Shown piece after piece: positions 48,894 through 58,056 of a stretch of DNA of 64,000 nt. The notes below the pieces were generated by a model that saw nothing but the letters and a program-made list of their open reading frames with translations, had not been told where the DNA came from and ran no database searches. This DNA comes from Shinella sp. XGS7. Its GTDB lineage: Bacteria; Pseudomonadota; Gammaproteobacteria; Burkholderiales; Burkholderiaceae_C. The stretch lies in contig NZ_CP084758.1 of assembly GCF_020535565.1 (NCBI RefSeq), positions 4,849,001 through 4,913,000 on the forward strand, given 5' to 3'. The stretch's first letter is position 1. Every line of letters starts with the position of its first letter. Both the position numbers and the translations under genes were made by a program.

Positions 48894-50102
48894 ATGAGTG
48901 CCCGCCGCAGCCGCCCCGCCGCCGCCCGGCCGCCCCGCATCGGCCTGGCCCTGGCAGGCGGCGGCCCTCTGGGCGCCATCTACGAGATCGGCGCGCTCTG
49001 CGCGCTGGAAGACAGCATCGAAGGCCTGGACTTCCGGGCCTGCGGCAGCTTCATCGGGGTGAGCGCCGGGGGCTTCATCGCCGCCGGCCTGGCCAATGGC
49101 CTGAGCCCGCGCCAGCTCTGCGCCGCCTTCATCGAGAACAGTGGCCCCGAGCAGGACCGCTTCCACCCCGAGCTGATGCTGCGCCCGGCCTGGGAGGAGT
49201 ACGCCCAGCGCCTGAGCGAGCTGCCCGCCCTGCTGGGCCAGGCCTTGTTCCAAAGCCTGCTGCAGGGACGCTCGGTGCTGGCCGCCTTCGAGCGCCTGGG
49301 CCGCGCCCTGCCCACCGGCCTGCTCTCGGGTGAGGCCCTGGCCGAACAGCTGCATGAGCTCTTCCAGCGCCCCGGTCGCAGCGACGACTTCCGCCAGCTG
49401 GGCAAGCGCCTGGTGCTGGTGGCCACCGATCTGGACAGCGGCGAGGCCGTGCCCTTCGGCATGCCGGGCCATGACCATGTGCCCATCTCGCGTGCGGTGC
49501 AGGCCAGCGCCGCCCTGCCAGGCCTGTTCCCGCCGGTGGAGATCGATGGCCGCCACTATGTGGACGGGGCGCTCAAGAAGACCATCCACGCCTCGGTGCT
49601 GCTGGACGAGGGGCTGGACCTGCTCTTCTGCCTCAACCCCCTGGTGCCCTATGCCGCGGGCCAGCAGCACTCGCGCATCCCGCGCCTGGTGGACGGCGGC
49701 CTGCCCCTGGTGATGAGCCAGACCCTGCGCGCCCTGATCCATTCGCGCCTGGAGCTGGGTCTCAAGCGCTACGGCCTCAGCCATCCACAGACCGACATCC
49801 TGCTGTTCCAGCCGGACCCGCGCGATGCCGAGATGTTCATGGCCAACACCTTCAGCTACAGCCGGCGCCGCCATCTGGCCGAGCATGCCTTCCAGTCCAC
49901 CCGCGCGCAGCTGCGCGAGCGCCGCGCCACGCTGGCGCCGCAGCTGGCGCGCCACGGCCTGCGCCTGCGCGAACCGCGCCTGCAGGACGAGAGCCGGCGC
50001 CTGGTGGGCGGCGCCGACAGCCCCGCCGCCGCCCGCACCGAGGCCGCGCTGGACAAGCTGCGCGCCGGCCTGGACCTGCTGGAAAGCCGCCAGCGACCGT
50101 GA
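48894..50102 (+). CDS. Patatin-like phospholipase
   Basis: Serine acyl hydrolase of 402 residues. Oxyanion loop GLALAGGGPLGAIYEIGAL (about 18-36), nucleophile in FIGVSAGGFIAAG (GxSxG, Ser about 60), Asp of the catalytic dyad in YVDGALKKTIHASVLL (about 226). No signal peptide, so it acts inside the cell on lipids or possibly on PHA granules given the phasin neighbour (inference). Confidence 0.9.
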   Translation: MSARRSRPAAARPPRIGLALAGGGPLGAIYEIGALCALEDSIEGLDFRACGSFIGVSAGGFIAAGLANGLSPRQLCAAFIENSGPEQDRFHPELMLRPAWEEYAQRLSELPALLGQALFQSLLQGRSVLAAFERLGRALPTGLLSGEALAEQLHELFQRPGRSDDFRQLGKRLVLVATDLDSGEAVPFGMPGHDHVPISRAVQASAALPGLFPPVEIDGRHYVDGALKKTIHASVLLDEGLDLLFCLNPLVPYAAGQQHSRIPRLVDGGLPLVMSQTLRALIHSRLELGLKRYGLSHPQTDILLFQPDPRDAEMFMANTFSYSRRRHLAEHAFQSTRAQLRERRATLAPQLARHGLRLREPRLQDESRRLVGGADSPAAARTEAALDKLRAGLDLLESRQRP

Positions 50103-50226
50103 TCTGCTTCACGCCGCAGGGCCTCAGCCCCTGCGGGCGCGGGGATGGCCGGGCAGCCCGGGCCCGGAACAATGAGCCCATACGCCGCCACAGCGCGGAG
50201 CTCATCACCCAGCCGGACCCTGCACC

Positions 50227-50832
50227 ATGCGCCTTCTCGCCCTTGCCCTGATCGCCAGCCCCCTGATCGCCAGCGCTGCCACGCCCAATCTGCTCGTCAA
50301 CGGCAGCTTCGAGGACAACGCCATCGCCAACGGCAGCTGGAGCAATCGCAGCAGCCTGAACGGCTGGACCGCCGGCAATCTGGGCGTGGAGCTGCGCAAC
50401 AACGTCTCGGGCACCGCCCTGGACGGCAAGAACTTCGTGGAACTGGACACCACGGGCAATAGCTGGATCAGCCAGAGCTTCGCCACCGTGGCCGGCCAGA
50501 CCTACCAGCTGAGCTTTGCCTACGCCCAGCGCCCCGACCAGCGCGGCGCGGCCAGCAACGGCATCACCTGGTCGGCCGGCAATGTCGGCGCCACCCTGGT
50601 GGGCCAGGACGCCAGCACCGCCTGGACCACCGTGCAGACCCAGTTCGTGGCCACTGGCAGCAGCACCACGCTGAAGTTCGCCGCCGCGGGCAATAGCGAC
50701 TCCTTCGGCACCTCGCTGGACAAAGTCAGTGTGAGCGCCGTGCCCGAGCCCGAGAGCTATGCCCTGATGCTGGCCGGCCTGGCCGCCGTGAGCTTCATCG
50801 CGCGCCGCCGCGGCCAGCGCAAGGCGATCTAA
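50227..50832 (+). CDS. PEP-CTERM exosortase-sorted secreted protein
   Basis: Exported protein of 201 residues: signal peptide about 1-18, then a beta-rich DUF642/carbohydrate-binding-like domain (TPNLLVNGSFEDNAIANGSW, WTAGNLGVELRNN, NFVELDTTGNSWISQSFATVAGQTYQLSFAY), and a PEP-CTERM tail VPEPESYALMLAGLAAVSFIARRR at 177-200. The tail is recognised by exosortase (EpsH/XrtA), so such a system and usually an exopolysaccharide locus must exist elsewhere in the genome. Confidence 0.92.
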   Translation: MRLLALALIASPLIASAATPNLLVNGSFEDNAIANGSWSNRSSLNGWTAGNLGVELRNNVSGTALDGKNFVELDTTGNSWISQSFATVAGQTYQLSFAYAQRPDQRGAASNGITWSAGNVGATLVGQDASTAWTTVQTQFVATGSSTTLKFAAAGNSDSFGTSLDKVSVSAVPEPESYALMLAGLAAVSFIARRRGQRKAI

Positions 50833-50852
50833 AACTCGCCAGCCTCGAAGAA

Positions 50853-50889
50853 GAAAAGCCCGGCAGCGCGCTCGCGCTGCCGGGCTTTG
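50853..50889. terminator. Bidirectional terminator between PEP-CTERM and carboxypeptidase genes
   Basis: AAAGCCCGGCAGCGCG, loop CTCG, CGCTGCCGGGCTTT: a 14-bp GC stem flanked by A and T on both sides, between convergent genes. Confidence 0.85.
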
Positions 50890-50907
50890 TCATAGGGTCA
50901 CGCAGGT

Positions 50908-52404
50908 TCAGGCCGCCAGATAGCGCCCTTCCAGATGGGCGCGGAAATGCGCCGGGTTCAGGCCCGGCTCGCCGCTGGCGCGCTGCACCAGCTCGGCGGT
51001 CTCCCAGCGCGAGCCCTGGCTCCAGATGCGCGCGTTCAGCCAGTCGAAAACGGGGCTCAGCTCGCCGGCGGCAATGCGCTGGTCCAGATCGGGCATCTCG
51101 CGGCGCATGGTGGCGAACCACTGGGCCGCGTACATGGCGCCCAGGGTGTAGCAGGGGAAGTAGCCGAAGAGGCCGGCGCCCCAGTGCACATCCTGCATGG
51201 GGCCGTCCTTGTAGTTGCCGCGGGTGTCTATGCCCAGCAGCTCCATCATCTTGGCGTCCCACAGGGCCGGGATGTCGTCCACCTCGATCTCGCCCTCCAC
51301 CAGGGCGCGCTCGATCTCGTAGCGCAGGATCACATGGGCGGGGTAGCTGACCTCGTCGGCATCCACGCGGATATGGCCCGGCACCACGCGCGTGAGCAGG
51401 CGGTGGATGTTCTCGGGCGCGAAGGCCGGCTGCTGGCCCAGATGCTTGACGATCAGCGGGCTCAGCAGGCCGGCAAAGGCCGGATGGCTGCCCAGCTGCA
51501 TCTCGAAGGACAGGCTCTGGCTCTCGTGCAGGCCCATGGAGCGCGCGCGGGCCACCGGCAGGCCCAGCCACTCGCGCGGCAGGTTCTGCTCGTAGCGGCC
51601 ATGGCCGGTCTCGTGGATGGTGCCGGTGAGGCTGGGCAGGAAGCTGTCCTCGCGGTAGCGCGTGGTCATGCGCACATCCTCGGGCACGCCGCCGCAGAAG
51701 GGATGGGCGCTCTCGTCCAGGCGGCCGGCCTCGAAATCGAAACCCATCAGCTGCATCGCATCCAGGCCCAGGGCACGCTGGGCGGCCGTGGCGAAGGGGC
51801 CTTCGGGCACCAGCACCGTCTCGCGCTGCTGATGAGCCTGCACGCGCTGGATCAGGCCCGGCAGCCACTGGCGCAGATCGCCGAAAACGCGGTCCACCTC
51901 GGTGCTGCGCATGCCGGGCTCGTACTGGTCCATCAGCGCGTCGTACCTGGACAGACCGCTGTCCTCGGCCAGCAGGCGGGCTTCCTCGCGGGTGAGGCGC
52001 ACGACCTCGCGCAGGTTCTCGGCATAGCCGGCCCAGTCATTGGCCGGACGCTGGCTGCGCCAGGCATGCTCGCAGCGCGAGATGGCCAGGCTCTTGGTCT
52101 CCACCAGGGACTGCGGCAGCGCATTGCTGGCGCGCCAGGCGCGACGCATCTCGCGCAGATTGGCGCGCTGGGCTTCGTCCAGGCTCTCGCCCTCGGCGCC
52201 ATCCAGCAAGCCACTGAGCGCGGCATCGGTGGCCTGCTGGTGCAGCAGCCCGCCCATCTCGGCCAGGGCCAGGGCGCGCGCATCATTGCCCTTGGGCGGC
52301 ATGAAGGCAGCCTGGTCCCAGGAGGCGATGGATTGCAGATGGGCCAGTCGGTGCAGGCGCTGGTGGCGGCGGCACAGCTCGTCGTAAGTGGGGGTGGTGC
52401 TCAT
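50908..52404 (-). CDS. M32-family metallocarboxypeptidase
   Basis: Zinc (or cobalt) carboxypeptidase of 498 residues, the size of Taq carboxypeptidase. Active site HETGH in TGTIHETGHGRYEQNLP (about 255-259) with the downstream Glu in MGLHESQSLSFEMQLG; the C-terminal HWGAGLFGYFPCYTLGAMYAAQ is a family signature. It removes C-terminal residues from peptides. ATG 52404 (MSTTPTYDEL) is chosen; an upstream in-frame start at 52431 would add nine residues of no family likeness. Confidence 0.95.
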   Translation of the reverse strand: MSTTPTYDELCRRHQRLHRLAHLQSIASWDQAAFMPPKGNDARALALAEMGGLLHQQATDAALSGLLDGAEGESLDEAQRANLREMRRAWRASNALPQSLVETKSLAISRCEHAWRSQRPANDWAGYAENLREVVRLTREEARLLAEDSGLSRYDALMDQYEPGMRSTEVDRVFGDLRQWLPGLIQRVQAHQQRETVLVPEGPFATAAQRALGLDAMQLMGFDFEAGRLDESAHPFCGGVPEDVRMTTRYREDSFLPSLTGTIHETGHGRYEQNLPREWLGLPVARARSMGLHESQSLSFEMQLGSHPAFAGLLSPLIVKHLGQQPAFAPENIHRLLTRVVPGHIRVDADEVSYPAHVILRYEIERALVEGEIEVDDIPALWDAKMMELLGIDTRGNYKDGPMQDVHWGAGLFGYFPCYTLGAMYAAQWFATMRREMPDLDQRIAAGELSPVFDWLNARIWSQGSRWETAELVQRASGEPGLNPAHFRAHLEGRYLAA

Positions 52405-52435
52405 CGGTGTTCGGTGGGTAGCGGTCGGCACATTG

Positions 52436-52924
52436 TCAGGGATTCGGGAAGACCCAGAGCAGGGCCGCCGTCATGCACAGATAACGGGCGAACTTGCCGA
52501 GGGCCATGTAGAGCACGCAGGGCCAGAAGGGCAGGCGCAGCCAGCCCGCCAGCGCACACAGCGGGTCGCCCACCACGGGCAGCCAGCTCAGCAGGCAGGC
52601 CTTGGGGCCGAAGCGCTGCAGCCATTGCAGCAGGCGGCGCTCGCGCGGCGGGTGCTGCGCGGCGCGCTCATAAAGCCGCTCCGCGCCGTAACCCATCCAC
52701 CAGCTGATGGCGCCGCCCAGGGTGTTGCCGGCCGTGGCCACCAGCACGGCGGGCCAGAACAGCTCGGGGTTGAGCTTGATCAGGCCGAAGACCGCGGGCT
52801 CCGAGCCCAGGGGCAGCAGGGTGGCCGAGATCAGGGCGACGATGAAGACGGCGGGCAGCCCCAGCTGCGGCAGGGCCAGCCAGGCCAGCAGGGCATTAAT
52901 CAGGTCTTGCAGCCAGGTTTCCAT
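52436..52924 (-). CDS. YqaA-family (DedA-like) inner membrane protein
   Basis: Membrane protein of 162 residues resembling YqaA, a small branch of the SNARE-associated/DedA fold. ATAGNTLGGAISWWMGYGAERL and PKACLLSWLPVVGDPLCALAGWLRL are the conserved parts, with re-entrant-type loops, and four or five hydrophobic segments. Probably lipid- or ion-related transport; exact function unknown. It ends 31 bases before the carboxypeptidase gene in the same direction. Confidence 0.87.
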   Translation of the reverse strand: METWLQDLINALLAWLALPQLGLPAVFIVALISATLLPLGSEPAVFGLIKLNPELFWPAVLVATAGNTLGGAISWWMGYGAERLYERAAQHPPRERRLLQWLQRFGPKACLLSWLPVVGDPLCALAGWLRLPFWPCVLYMALGKFARYLCMTAALLWVFPNP

Positions 52925-53081
52925 GGCCGGCATTATGCGAACACGGGCGACTGGCGGACGCGACCGCGCCCAGGGCCGTGAAAGCCCGCTTGCCCGGGCC
53001 GCCCCGGGCCGTGCAGACTCGGGCCCGGCCCACCGCTGCGGCAGCGGCTTGCAGCGGGTCGGTCCGCCCTTGAGGAAAGCG

Positions 53082-53936
53082 ATGGCGACGAACTCCCTCA
53101 TGCGGAGCCCCGGTGCGGGGCTCGGCGGCAAGACCTGGCACCCGCAGCGGCGGGTGCTGGCGGCGCTCTTGCCGGCCCTGGTGATGCTGGCCGCCCCGGC
53201 CGCCCTGGCCCAGGAGAGCTGCCGCCAGCTGGTGGCCTCGGGCAATCCGCAATACCCGCCCTATCTCTGGCGCGACGCCGAGAACGAGGGCCGCCTGATC
53301 GGCGCCAATGCCGAGATGCTGGCCTGGCTGTCCAAGGAGCTGAACCTGCCCATCGAGGCCCGCTACATCGGCCCCTGGGGCCGGGTGCAGGAGGAGGCGC
53401 GGGCCGGCCATATCGACCTGATCGCGGGCGCCTTCTTCACCCTGCCGCGCACCGAGTACATGGACTACTTCCACCCGCCGCTGCGCGAAACCCGCTCCGT
53501 GGTCTGGGTGCGGCAGGAGGCCCGCCTCAACTACCGGCGCTGGGGCGATCTGGCCGGGCTGCAGGGCGTGACCGTGATCAACAACAGCTTCGGCGAGGAG
53601 TTCGACCGCTACGCCCGCGAGAACCTGCGCATCGCCCAGGTGGCCAGCGTGGAGCAGGCGCTGCAGATGCTGCAGCGCGCGCGGGCCGACTACCTGATCT
53701 ACGAGGACAGCCCGGCCGAGGCCTATCTGGCCCGGCTCAATCTCGGCGGCCTGCGCGCCCTGACGCCGGCCGTGGCCAACGAGAACCTCTACCTCACCCT
53801 CTCCCACCGCTCGGCTTGCAACACGCCCGAGCTGCGCGGCCGCCTGGCGCGCGCCCTGTACAAGCTGGCCCGCCAGGGCCTGATGAACGGCTGGGTGGAG
53901 AAGGGCATCCAGCTCTGGAAGCGCCAGAGCGGCTGA
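53082..53936 (+). CDS. Family-3 extracellular solute-binding-like protein (no permease nearby)
   Basis: Periplasmic protein of 284 residues, signal peptide about 1-44 (long n-region, then RVLAALLPALVMLAAPAALA). The SBP_bac_3 fold is supported by GNPQYPPYLWRDAENEGRLIGANAEMLAWLSKELNLPIEARYIGPWGRVQEEARAGHIDLIAGAFFTLPRTEYMDYFHPP. It has Cys at mature position 2-3 (ESCRQ) and in RSACNTPEL. No ABC genes adjoin, so it may be a sensor or redox-unrelated receptor. GAGGAAAGCG precedes ATG 53082. Confidence 0.85.
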   Translation: MATNSLMRSPGAGLGGKTWHPQRRVLAALLPALVMLAAPAALAQESCRQLVASGNPQYPPYLWRDAENEGRLIGANAEMLAWLSKELNLPIEARYIGPWGRVQEEARAGHIDLIAGAFFTLPRTEYMDYFHPPLRETRSVVWVRQEARLNYRRWGDLAGLQGVTVINNSFGEEFDRYARENLRIAQVASVEQALQMLQRARADYLIYEDSPAEAYLARLNLGGLRALTPAVANENLYLTLSHRSACNTPELRGRLARALYKLARQGLMNGWVEKGIQLWKRQSG

Positions 53937-54011
53937 GCGCGGCCCGGCCGCTGCGGCGCTGCGCTGTCACTTGAGCCCGGGGCAGCGGGGGCTGCCGACA
54001 CGGGTGGAGGC

Positions 54012-54017
54012 TATAAT
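54012..54017 (+). promoter_or_regulatory. -10 element of the dusB-fis-purH promoter
   Basis: A perfect TATAAT lies 40 bases before dusB. The -35 region is poor (CTGCCG around 53992), as usual in operons with fis. Confidence 0.6.
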
Positions 54018-54056
54018 CCTGCCTCTTTTTTCAGCAAACCCCTCCCCCCCCTTCCC

Positions 54057-55115
54057 ATGTTCATCGGCCCCCATGAGCTGCCGAATCGCCTCTTCGTGGC
54101 GCCGATGGCCGGCGTCACCGACCGGCCGTTCCGCCAGTTGTGCAAGCGCCTGGGGGCGGGCTATGCGGTCTCCGAGATGGTGACCTCGCGCAAGGACCTC
54201 TGGAACAGCCTCAAGACCTCGCGCCGCGCCAACCATGAGGGCGAAACCGCGCCCATCGCGGTGCAGATCGCCGGCACCGAGGCCGCCATGATGGCCGAGG
54301 CCACGGTCTACAACATCCAGCGCGGCGCCGATATCATCGACATCAACATGGGCTGCCCGGCCAAGAAGGTCTGCAACAAATGGGCGGGTTCGGCCCTGAT
54401 GCAGGATGAGCCCTTGGCCCTGGAGATCATCGAGGCCGTGGTGGAGGCCGCGCGCCCGCATGGTGTGCCGGTGACGCTGAAGATACGCACCGGCTGGTGC
54501 GAAGCCGAGAAGAACGCCGTGGCCCTGGCGCGGCGCGCCGAGGCCGCCGGTGTGGCCATGGTGACGGTGCATGGCCGCACCCGCGAGCAGGGCTACAAGG
54601 GCTTTGCCGAGTACGACACCATCCGCGCGGTGAAGGCCGCGCTGAGCATCCCCGTGGTCGCCAACGGCGATATCGACAGCCCGGCCAAGGCCCGCGAGGT
54701 GCTGGCCTACACCGGGGCGGACGCCCTCATGGTGGGCCGCGCCGCCCAGGGCCGGCCCTGGATCTTTCGCGAGATCGCGCATTTCCTGGCCACCGGCGAG
54801 GAGCTGCCCGCGCCGCCGGTGCTGCAGGCGCGCGACTGGCTGATCGAACATCTGCACGATCACTACAGCCTCTACGGCGCGCTGACCGGCATGCGCAGCG
54901 CCCGCAAGCACATCGGCTGGGCGGTGCGCGCCCTGCCCGGCGGGGAGGATTTCCGCCAAAGCATGAATCTGCTGGACAGCTGCGAGGCCCAGGTGGCCGC
55001 GCTGGGCGAGTTTTTCCAGACCCTGGCCGATCAGCACGAGCGGCTGCCCTACCTGCCCGCGCAGGACGCAGCCAACGACGAAGACCAAGAAGAAAGCGCA
55101 AGGTTGACGGCATGA
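54057..55115 (+). CDS. dusB: tRNA-dihydrouridine synthase DusB
   Basis: FMN enzyme reducing uridine (U17 in E. coli) in the tRNA D-loop. It has 352 residues. Conserved parts: LFVAPMAGVTDRPFRQLCKRLGAG, IAGTEAAMMAEATVYNIQRGADIIDINMGCPAKKVCNKWAGSALM with the catalytic Cys, VTVHGRTREQGYKG, VVANGDI and ALMVGRAAQGRPWIFRE. The stop overlaps fis as ATGA; the dusB-fis pair is conserved across proteobacteria. Confidence 0.97.
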   Translation: MFIGPHELPNRLFVAPMAGVTDRPFRQLCKRLGAGYAVSEMVTSRKDLWNSLKTSRRANHEGETAPIAVQIAGTEAAMMAEATVYNIQRGADIIDINMGCPAKKVCNKWAGSALMQDEPLALEIIEAVVEAARPHGVPVTLKIRTGWCEAEKNAVALARRAEAAGVAMVTVHGRTREQGYKGFAEYDTIRAVKAALSIPVVANGDIDSPAKAREVLAYTGADALMVGRAAQGRPWIFREIAHFLATGEELPAPPVLQARDWLIEHLHDHYSLYGALTGMRSARKHIGWAVRALPGGEDFRQSMNLLDSCEAQVAALGEFFQTLADQHERLPYLPAQDAANDEDQEESARLTA

Positions 55116-55345
55116 CGCCCAAGCCCATCGACACCGTGGTTCGCGAGAACCTCGAAGCCTATTTCCATGACCTCGACGGCGAGGAGCCGCACTCCATGCA
55201 CGAGATGCTGATCAAGCTGGTGGAGAAGCCCCTGCTGGAGGTCGTGATGCAGCGCACCGGCGGCAACCAGAGCAAGGCCGCCGACTGGCTGGGCATCAAC
55301 CGCAACACCCTGCGCCGCAAGCTCAGCGACCACAAGCTGCTCTGA
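55112..55345 (+). CDS. fis: DNA-binding protein Fis
   Basis: Nucleoid-associated regulator of 77 residues, shorter at the N-terminus than the E. coli protein (98) as is usual in betaproteobacteria. C-terminal [40 protein letters not shown] (about 41-77). Translationally coupled to dusB. Confidence 0.96.
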   Translation: MTPKPIDTVVRENLEAYFHDLDGEEPHSMHEMLIKLVEKPLLEVVMQRTGGNQSKAADWLGINRNTLRRKLSDHKLL

Positions 55346-55398
55346 GCGCCGCGCCCCGCCCTCTTTCCCCCGATCTACCCAAACTGCCAGGCCCAGCC

Positions 55399-56979
55399 AT
55401 GCCCCAACTGACCGCCCTGCTCTCCGTGTCCGACAAGACCGGCATCGTCGAATTCGCCCAAGCCCTGCACGGCCTGGGCGTCAAGCTGCTGTCCACCGGC
55501 GGTACCGCCAAGCTGCTGGCCGATGCCGGCCTGCCGGTCACCGAGGTGGCCCAGCACACCGGCTTCCCGGAAATGCTGGACGGCCGGGTCAAGACCCTGC
55601 ACCCCATGATCCACGGCGGCCTGCTGGCCCGCGGTGATCTGCCCGAACATGTGGCCGCCATGCAGCAGCACGGCATCAGCCGCATCGACATCCTGGCGGT
55701 CAACCTCTATCCCTTCGAAGCCACCGTGGCCAAGCCTGGCTGCACCCTGGAAGACGCGATCGAGAACATCGACATCGGCGGCCCGGCCATGGTGCGCAGC
55801 GCCGCCAAGAACTGGGGCGATGTCACCGTGCTGACCGACGCCTCGCAGTACGCCGGTGTGCTGGAAGAGCTCAAGGCCGGCGGCAAGACCAGCGACAAGA
55901 CCCGCTTCGCCTGCAGCGTGGCCGCCTTCAACCGCATCGCCCAGTACGACGCGGCCATCAGCAACTACCTCAGCGCCCGCCTGGAAGACGGCACGCTGTC
56001 GGACTTCCCCGGCCAGCTCAACAGCAGCTTCATCAAGGTGCAGGACCTGCGCTACGGCGAGAACTCGCACCAGAGCGCCGCGCTCTACCGCGACCTGCAC
56101 CCCGCCCCCGGCTCCCTGGTCACCGCCAAGCAGCTGCAGGGCAAGGAGCTGAGCTACAACAATATCGCCGACGCCGATGCCGCCTGGGAATGCGTCAAGA
56201 GCTTCGAGGCCCCGGCCTGCGTGATCATCAAGCACGCCAACCCCTGCGGCGTGGCCGTGGCGGCCAGCCCGGTGGAGGCCTATGCCAAGGCCTTCAAGAC
56301 CGACCCCACCAGCGCCTTCGGCGGCATCATCGCCTTCAACCGTGAGGTGGACGGCGCCGCGGCCGAGGCCGTGTCCAAGCAGTTCGTCGAGGTGCTGATG
56401 GCCCCGGCCTTCAGCGCCCAGGCCCTGGAGATCTTCAAGAGCAAGGTCAATGTGCGCCTGCTGCAGATCGACCTGCCGCCCGGCGGCGCCACGCCCTGGG
56501 CCCAGGGCCGCAACGCCCAGGACGTGAAGCGCGTGGGCTCCGGCCTGCTGGTGCAGAGCGCCGACAACCACTTCCTGAAGAAGGAAGACCTCAAGATCGT
56601 CACCCAGCTGCAGCCCACGGCCCAGCAGATCGAGGACCTGATGTTTGCCTGGACCGTGGCCCAGTACGTCAAGAGCAATGCCATCGTCTTCTGCGGCGGC
56701 GGCATGACCCTGGGCGTGGGCGCCGGCCAGATGAGCCGCGTGGACTCCACCAAGATCGCCGCCATCAAGGCCGCCAACGCCGGCCTCGCGCTGACGGGCT
56801 CGGCCGTGGCCAGCGATGCCTTCTTCCCCTTCCGTGATGGCCTGGACGTGCTGGCGGACGCCGGCGCCTCCTGCGTGATCCAGCCGGGTGGCTCGATGCG
56901 CGATGCGGAAGTGATCGCCGCAGCGGACGAGGCCGGCGTCGCCATGGTCTTCACCGGCATGCGCCACTTCAGGCACTGA
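55399..56979 (+). CDS. purH: Bifunctional AICAR formyltransferase / IMP cyclohydrolase PurH
   Basis: Catalyses the last two steps of de novo purine synthesis. The protein has 526 residues. N-terminal MGS-like cyclohydrolase domain: [70 protein letters not shown] transformylase part: [53 protein letters not shown] (catalytic His/Lys), [10 protein letters not shown] and QPGGSMRD. Third gene of dusB-fis-purH, followed by a terminator. Confidence 0.97.
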   Translation: MPQLTALLSVSDKTGIVEFAQALHGLGVKLLSTGGTAKLLADAGLPVTEVAQHTGFPEMLDGRVKTLHPMIHGGLLARGDLPEHVAAMQQHGISRIDILAVNLYPFEATVAKPGCTLEDAIENIDIGGPAMVRSAAKNWGDVTVLTDASQYAGVLEELKAGGKTSDKTRFACSVAAFNRIAQYDAAISNYLSARLEDGTLSDFPGQLNSSFIKVQDLRYGENSHQSAALYRDLHPAPGSLVTAKQLQGKELSYNNIADADAAWECVKSFEAPACVIIKHANPCGVAVAASPVEAYAKAFKTDPTSAFGGIIAFNREVDGAAAEAVSKQFVEVLMAPAFSAQALEIFKSKVNVRLLQIDLPPGGATPWAQGRNAQDVKRVGSGLLVQSADNHFLKKEDLKIVTQLQPTAQQIEDLMFAWTVAQYVKSNAIVFCGGGMTLGVGAGQMSRVDSTKIAAIKAANAGLALTGSAVASDAFFPFRDGLDVLADAGASCVIQPGGSMRDAEVIAAADEAGVAMVFTGMRHFRH

Positions 56980-57010
56980 TCGCTGCAAGGCGCTCAGCCC
57001 ACAAGCCCAC

Positions 57011-57040
57011 AAGCCCGCGGCCTCGCCCGCGGGCTTTTTT
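57011..57040 (+). terminator. Intrinsic terminator after purH
   Basis: AGCCCGCGG (57012-57020), short loop, CCGCGGGCT (57027-57035) followed directly by a run of six T. It ends the dusB-fis-purH unit. Confidence 0.9.
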
Positions 57041-57095
57041 CTGGCTGCCCGCGTCAACACAAGGCGAGTCGCGAGAGGCCGGTTCCCGGCGCCCC

Positions 57096-57869
57096 TTACT
57101 CCAGCTTCAGCATCTGCCGCGCCTGGGCCAGTTCCTGCGTCACCAGGCTGTCGATCTGGTGTTCGCGGCGCATGCGCGCGATGCTGTCGTCAAAGCGCTG
57201 CAACAGGGCCGAGGCCTGCAGGCGCTTGGGCACGGCCAGGGCAATGCCGATGGAAATCAGGGGGCGCGGCTGGGCCGTGATGCCCGCCAGGCTGGGCTCG
57301 GCCAGCAGCATGCGGCCGGCCATCTCGGTGGCCACCACCGCGTCCAGGCGGCTGCGCCGGAGCTTGGCAAAGTTCTTGGCATCGGTCTCCACCTCCTCGG
57401 CCAGGAACCACTGGGCGGCACGGGCCTTGTCAAAGGCCTCGCCATAGGACCAGCCGCGCAGCACGCCCACGCGCAGGCCGCGCAGGCCCTCGATGCCGCT
57501 TGCAGCATTGCTGCCGGCGAGCTGGTAGAGGTGGAGATGCTCGGTGAAGTAGTCGGCGCTGTAGTCCGCCACCGTCAGGCGCTCCGGATTGCGCACCACC
57601 GCCCCCGCGCCCTGCTGGCCCGTCATCAGGCCGGCGATCAGGCGCTTGAAGGGTTCGGCATGCAGCTGCACCGACTCGCCCATCAGGGCAAAGGCGCGGC
57701 GCACGATGGCCGGATAGATGCCTGCGGCCACACCGTGCTCCAGCGCATACATGGTGGGCAGGCTGCTGGCATCGAAGCCCACGCGCAGCGGGGCCGGCTC
57801 CCCCGGCAGCTGGGCCCAGGCCGGCGCCCAGCACAAGGCAGGCAGGGCCAAACGCAGACGAGCTCTCAT
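57096..57869 (-). CDS. Family-3 extracellular solute-binding-like protein (second)
   Basis: Exported protein of 257 residues, short signal MRARLRLALPALCWAPAWA. SBP_bac_3-type fold: PLRVGFDASSLPTMYALEHGVAAGIYPAIVRRAFALMGESVQLHAEPFKRLIAGLMTGQQGAGAVVRNPERL; ends with the domain's last helix (IDSLVTQELAQARQML). AGGGGAGGTCC precedes ATG 57869. No transporter genes adjoin. It is not similar enough to the first such protein to call them a duplicate by eye. Confidence 0.83.
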   Translation of the reverse strand: MRARLRLALPALCWAPAWAQLPGEPAPLRVGFDASSLPTMYALEHGVAAGIYPAIVRRAFALMGESVQLHAEPFKRLIAGLMTGQQGAGAVVRNPERLTVADYSADYFTEHLHLYQLAGSNAASGIEGLRGLRVGVLRGWSYGEAFDKARAAQWFLAEEVETDAKNFAKLRRSRLDAVVATEMAGRMLLAEPSLAGITAQPRPLISIGIALAVPKRLQASALLQRFDDSIARMRREHQIDSLVTQELAQARQMLKLE

Positions 57870-58056
57870 GGACCTCCCCTCCAGATCAAGCTCTTGGCGG
57901 CCCGATCCTAGCCAAAGCGCGCCGCCACGACCATCCCAGGCCCGCCCTGTCCCCGGCGCGACACCGGCTAGAGCCTCGCCTCTATCCCAGGGCCGGCTCT
58001 GTTGGCAGCACCGGCCGCTGCGGTTAGCCTGGGACGAGAACAAGCGAGGAGACCTC

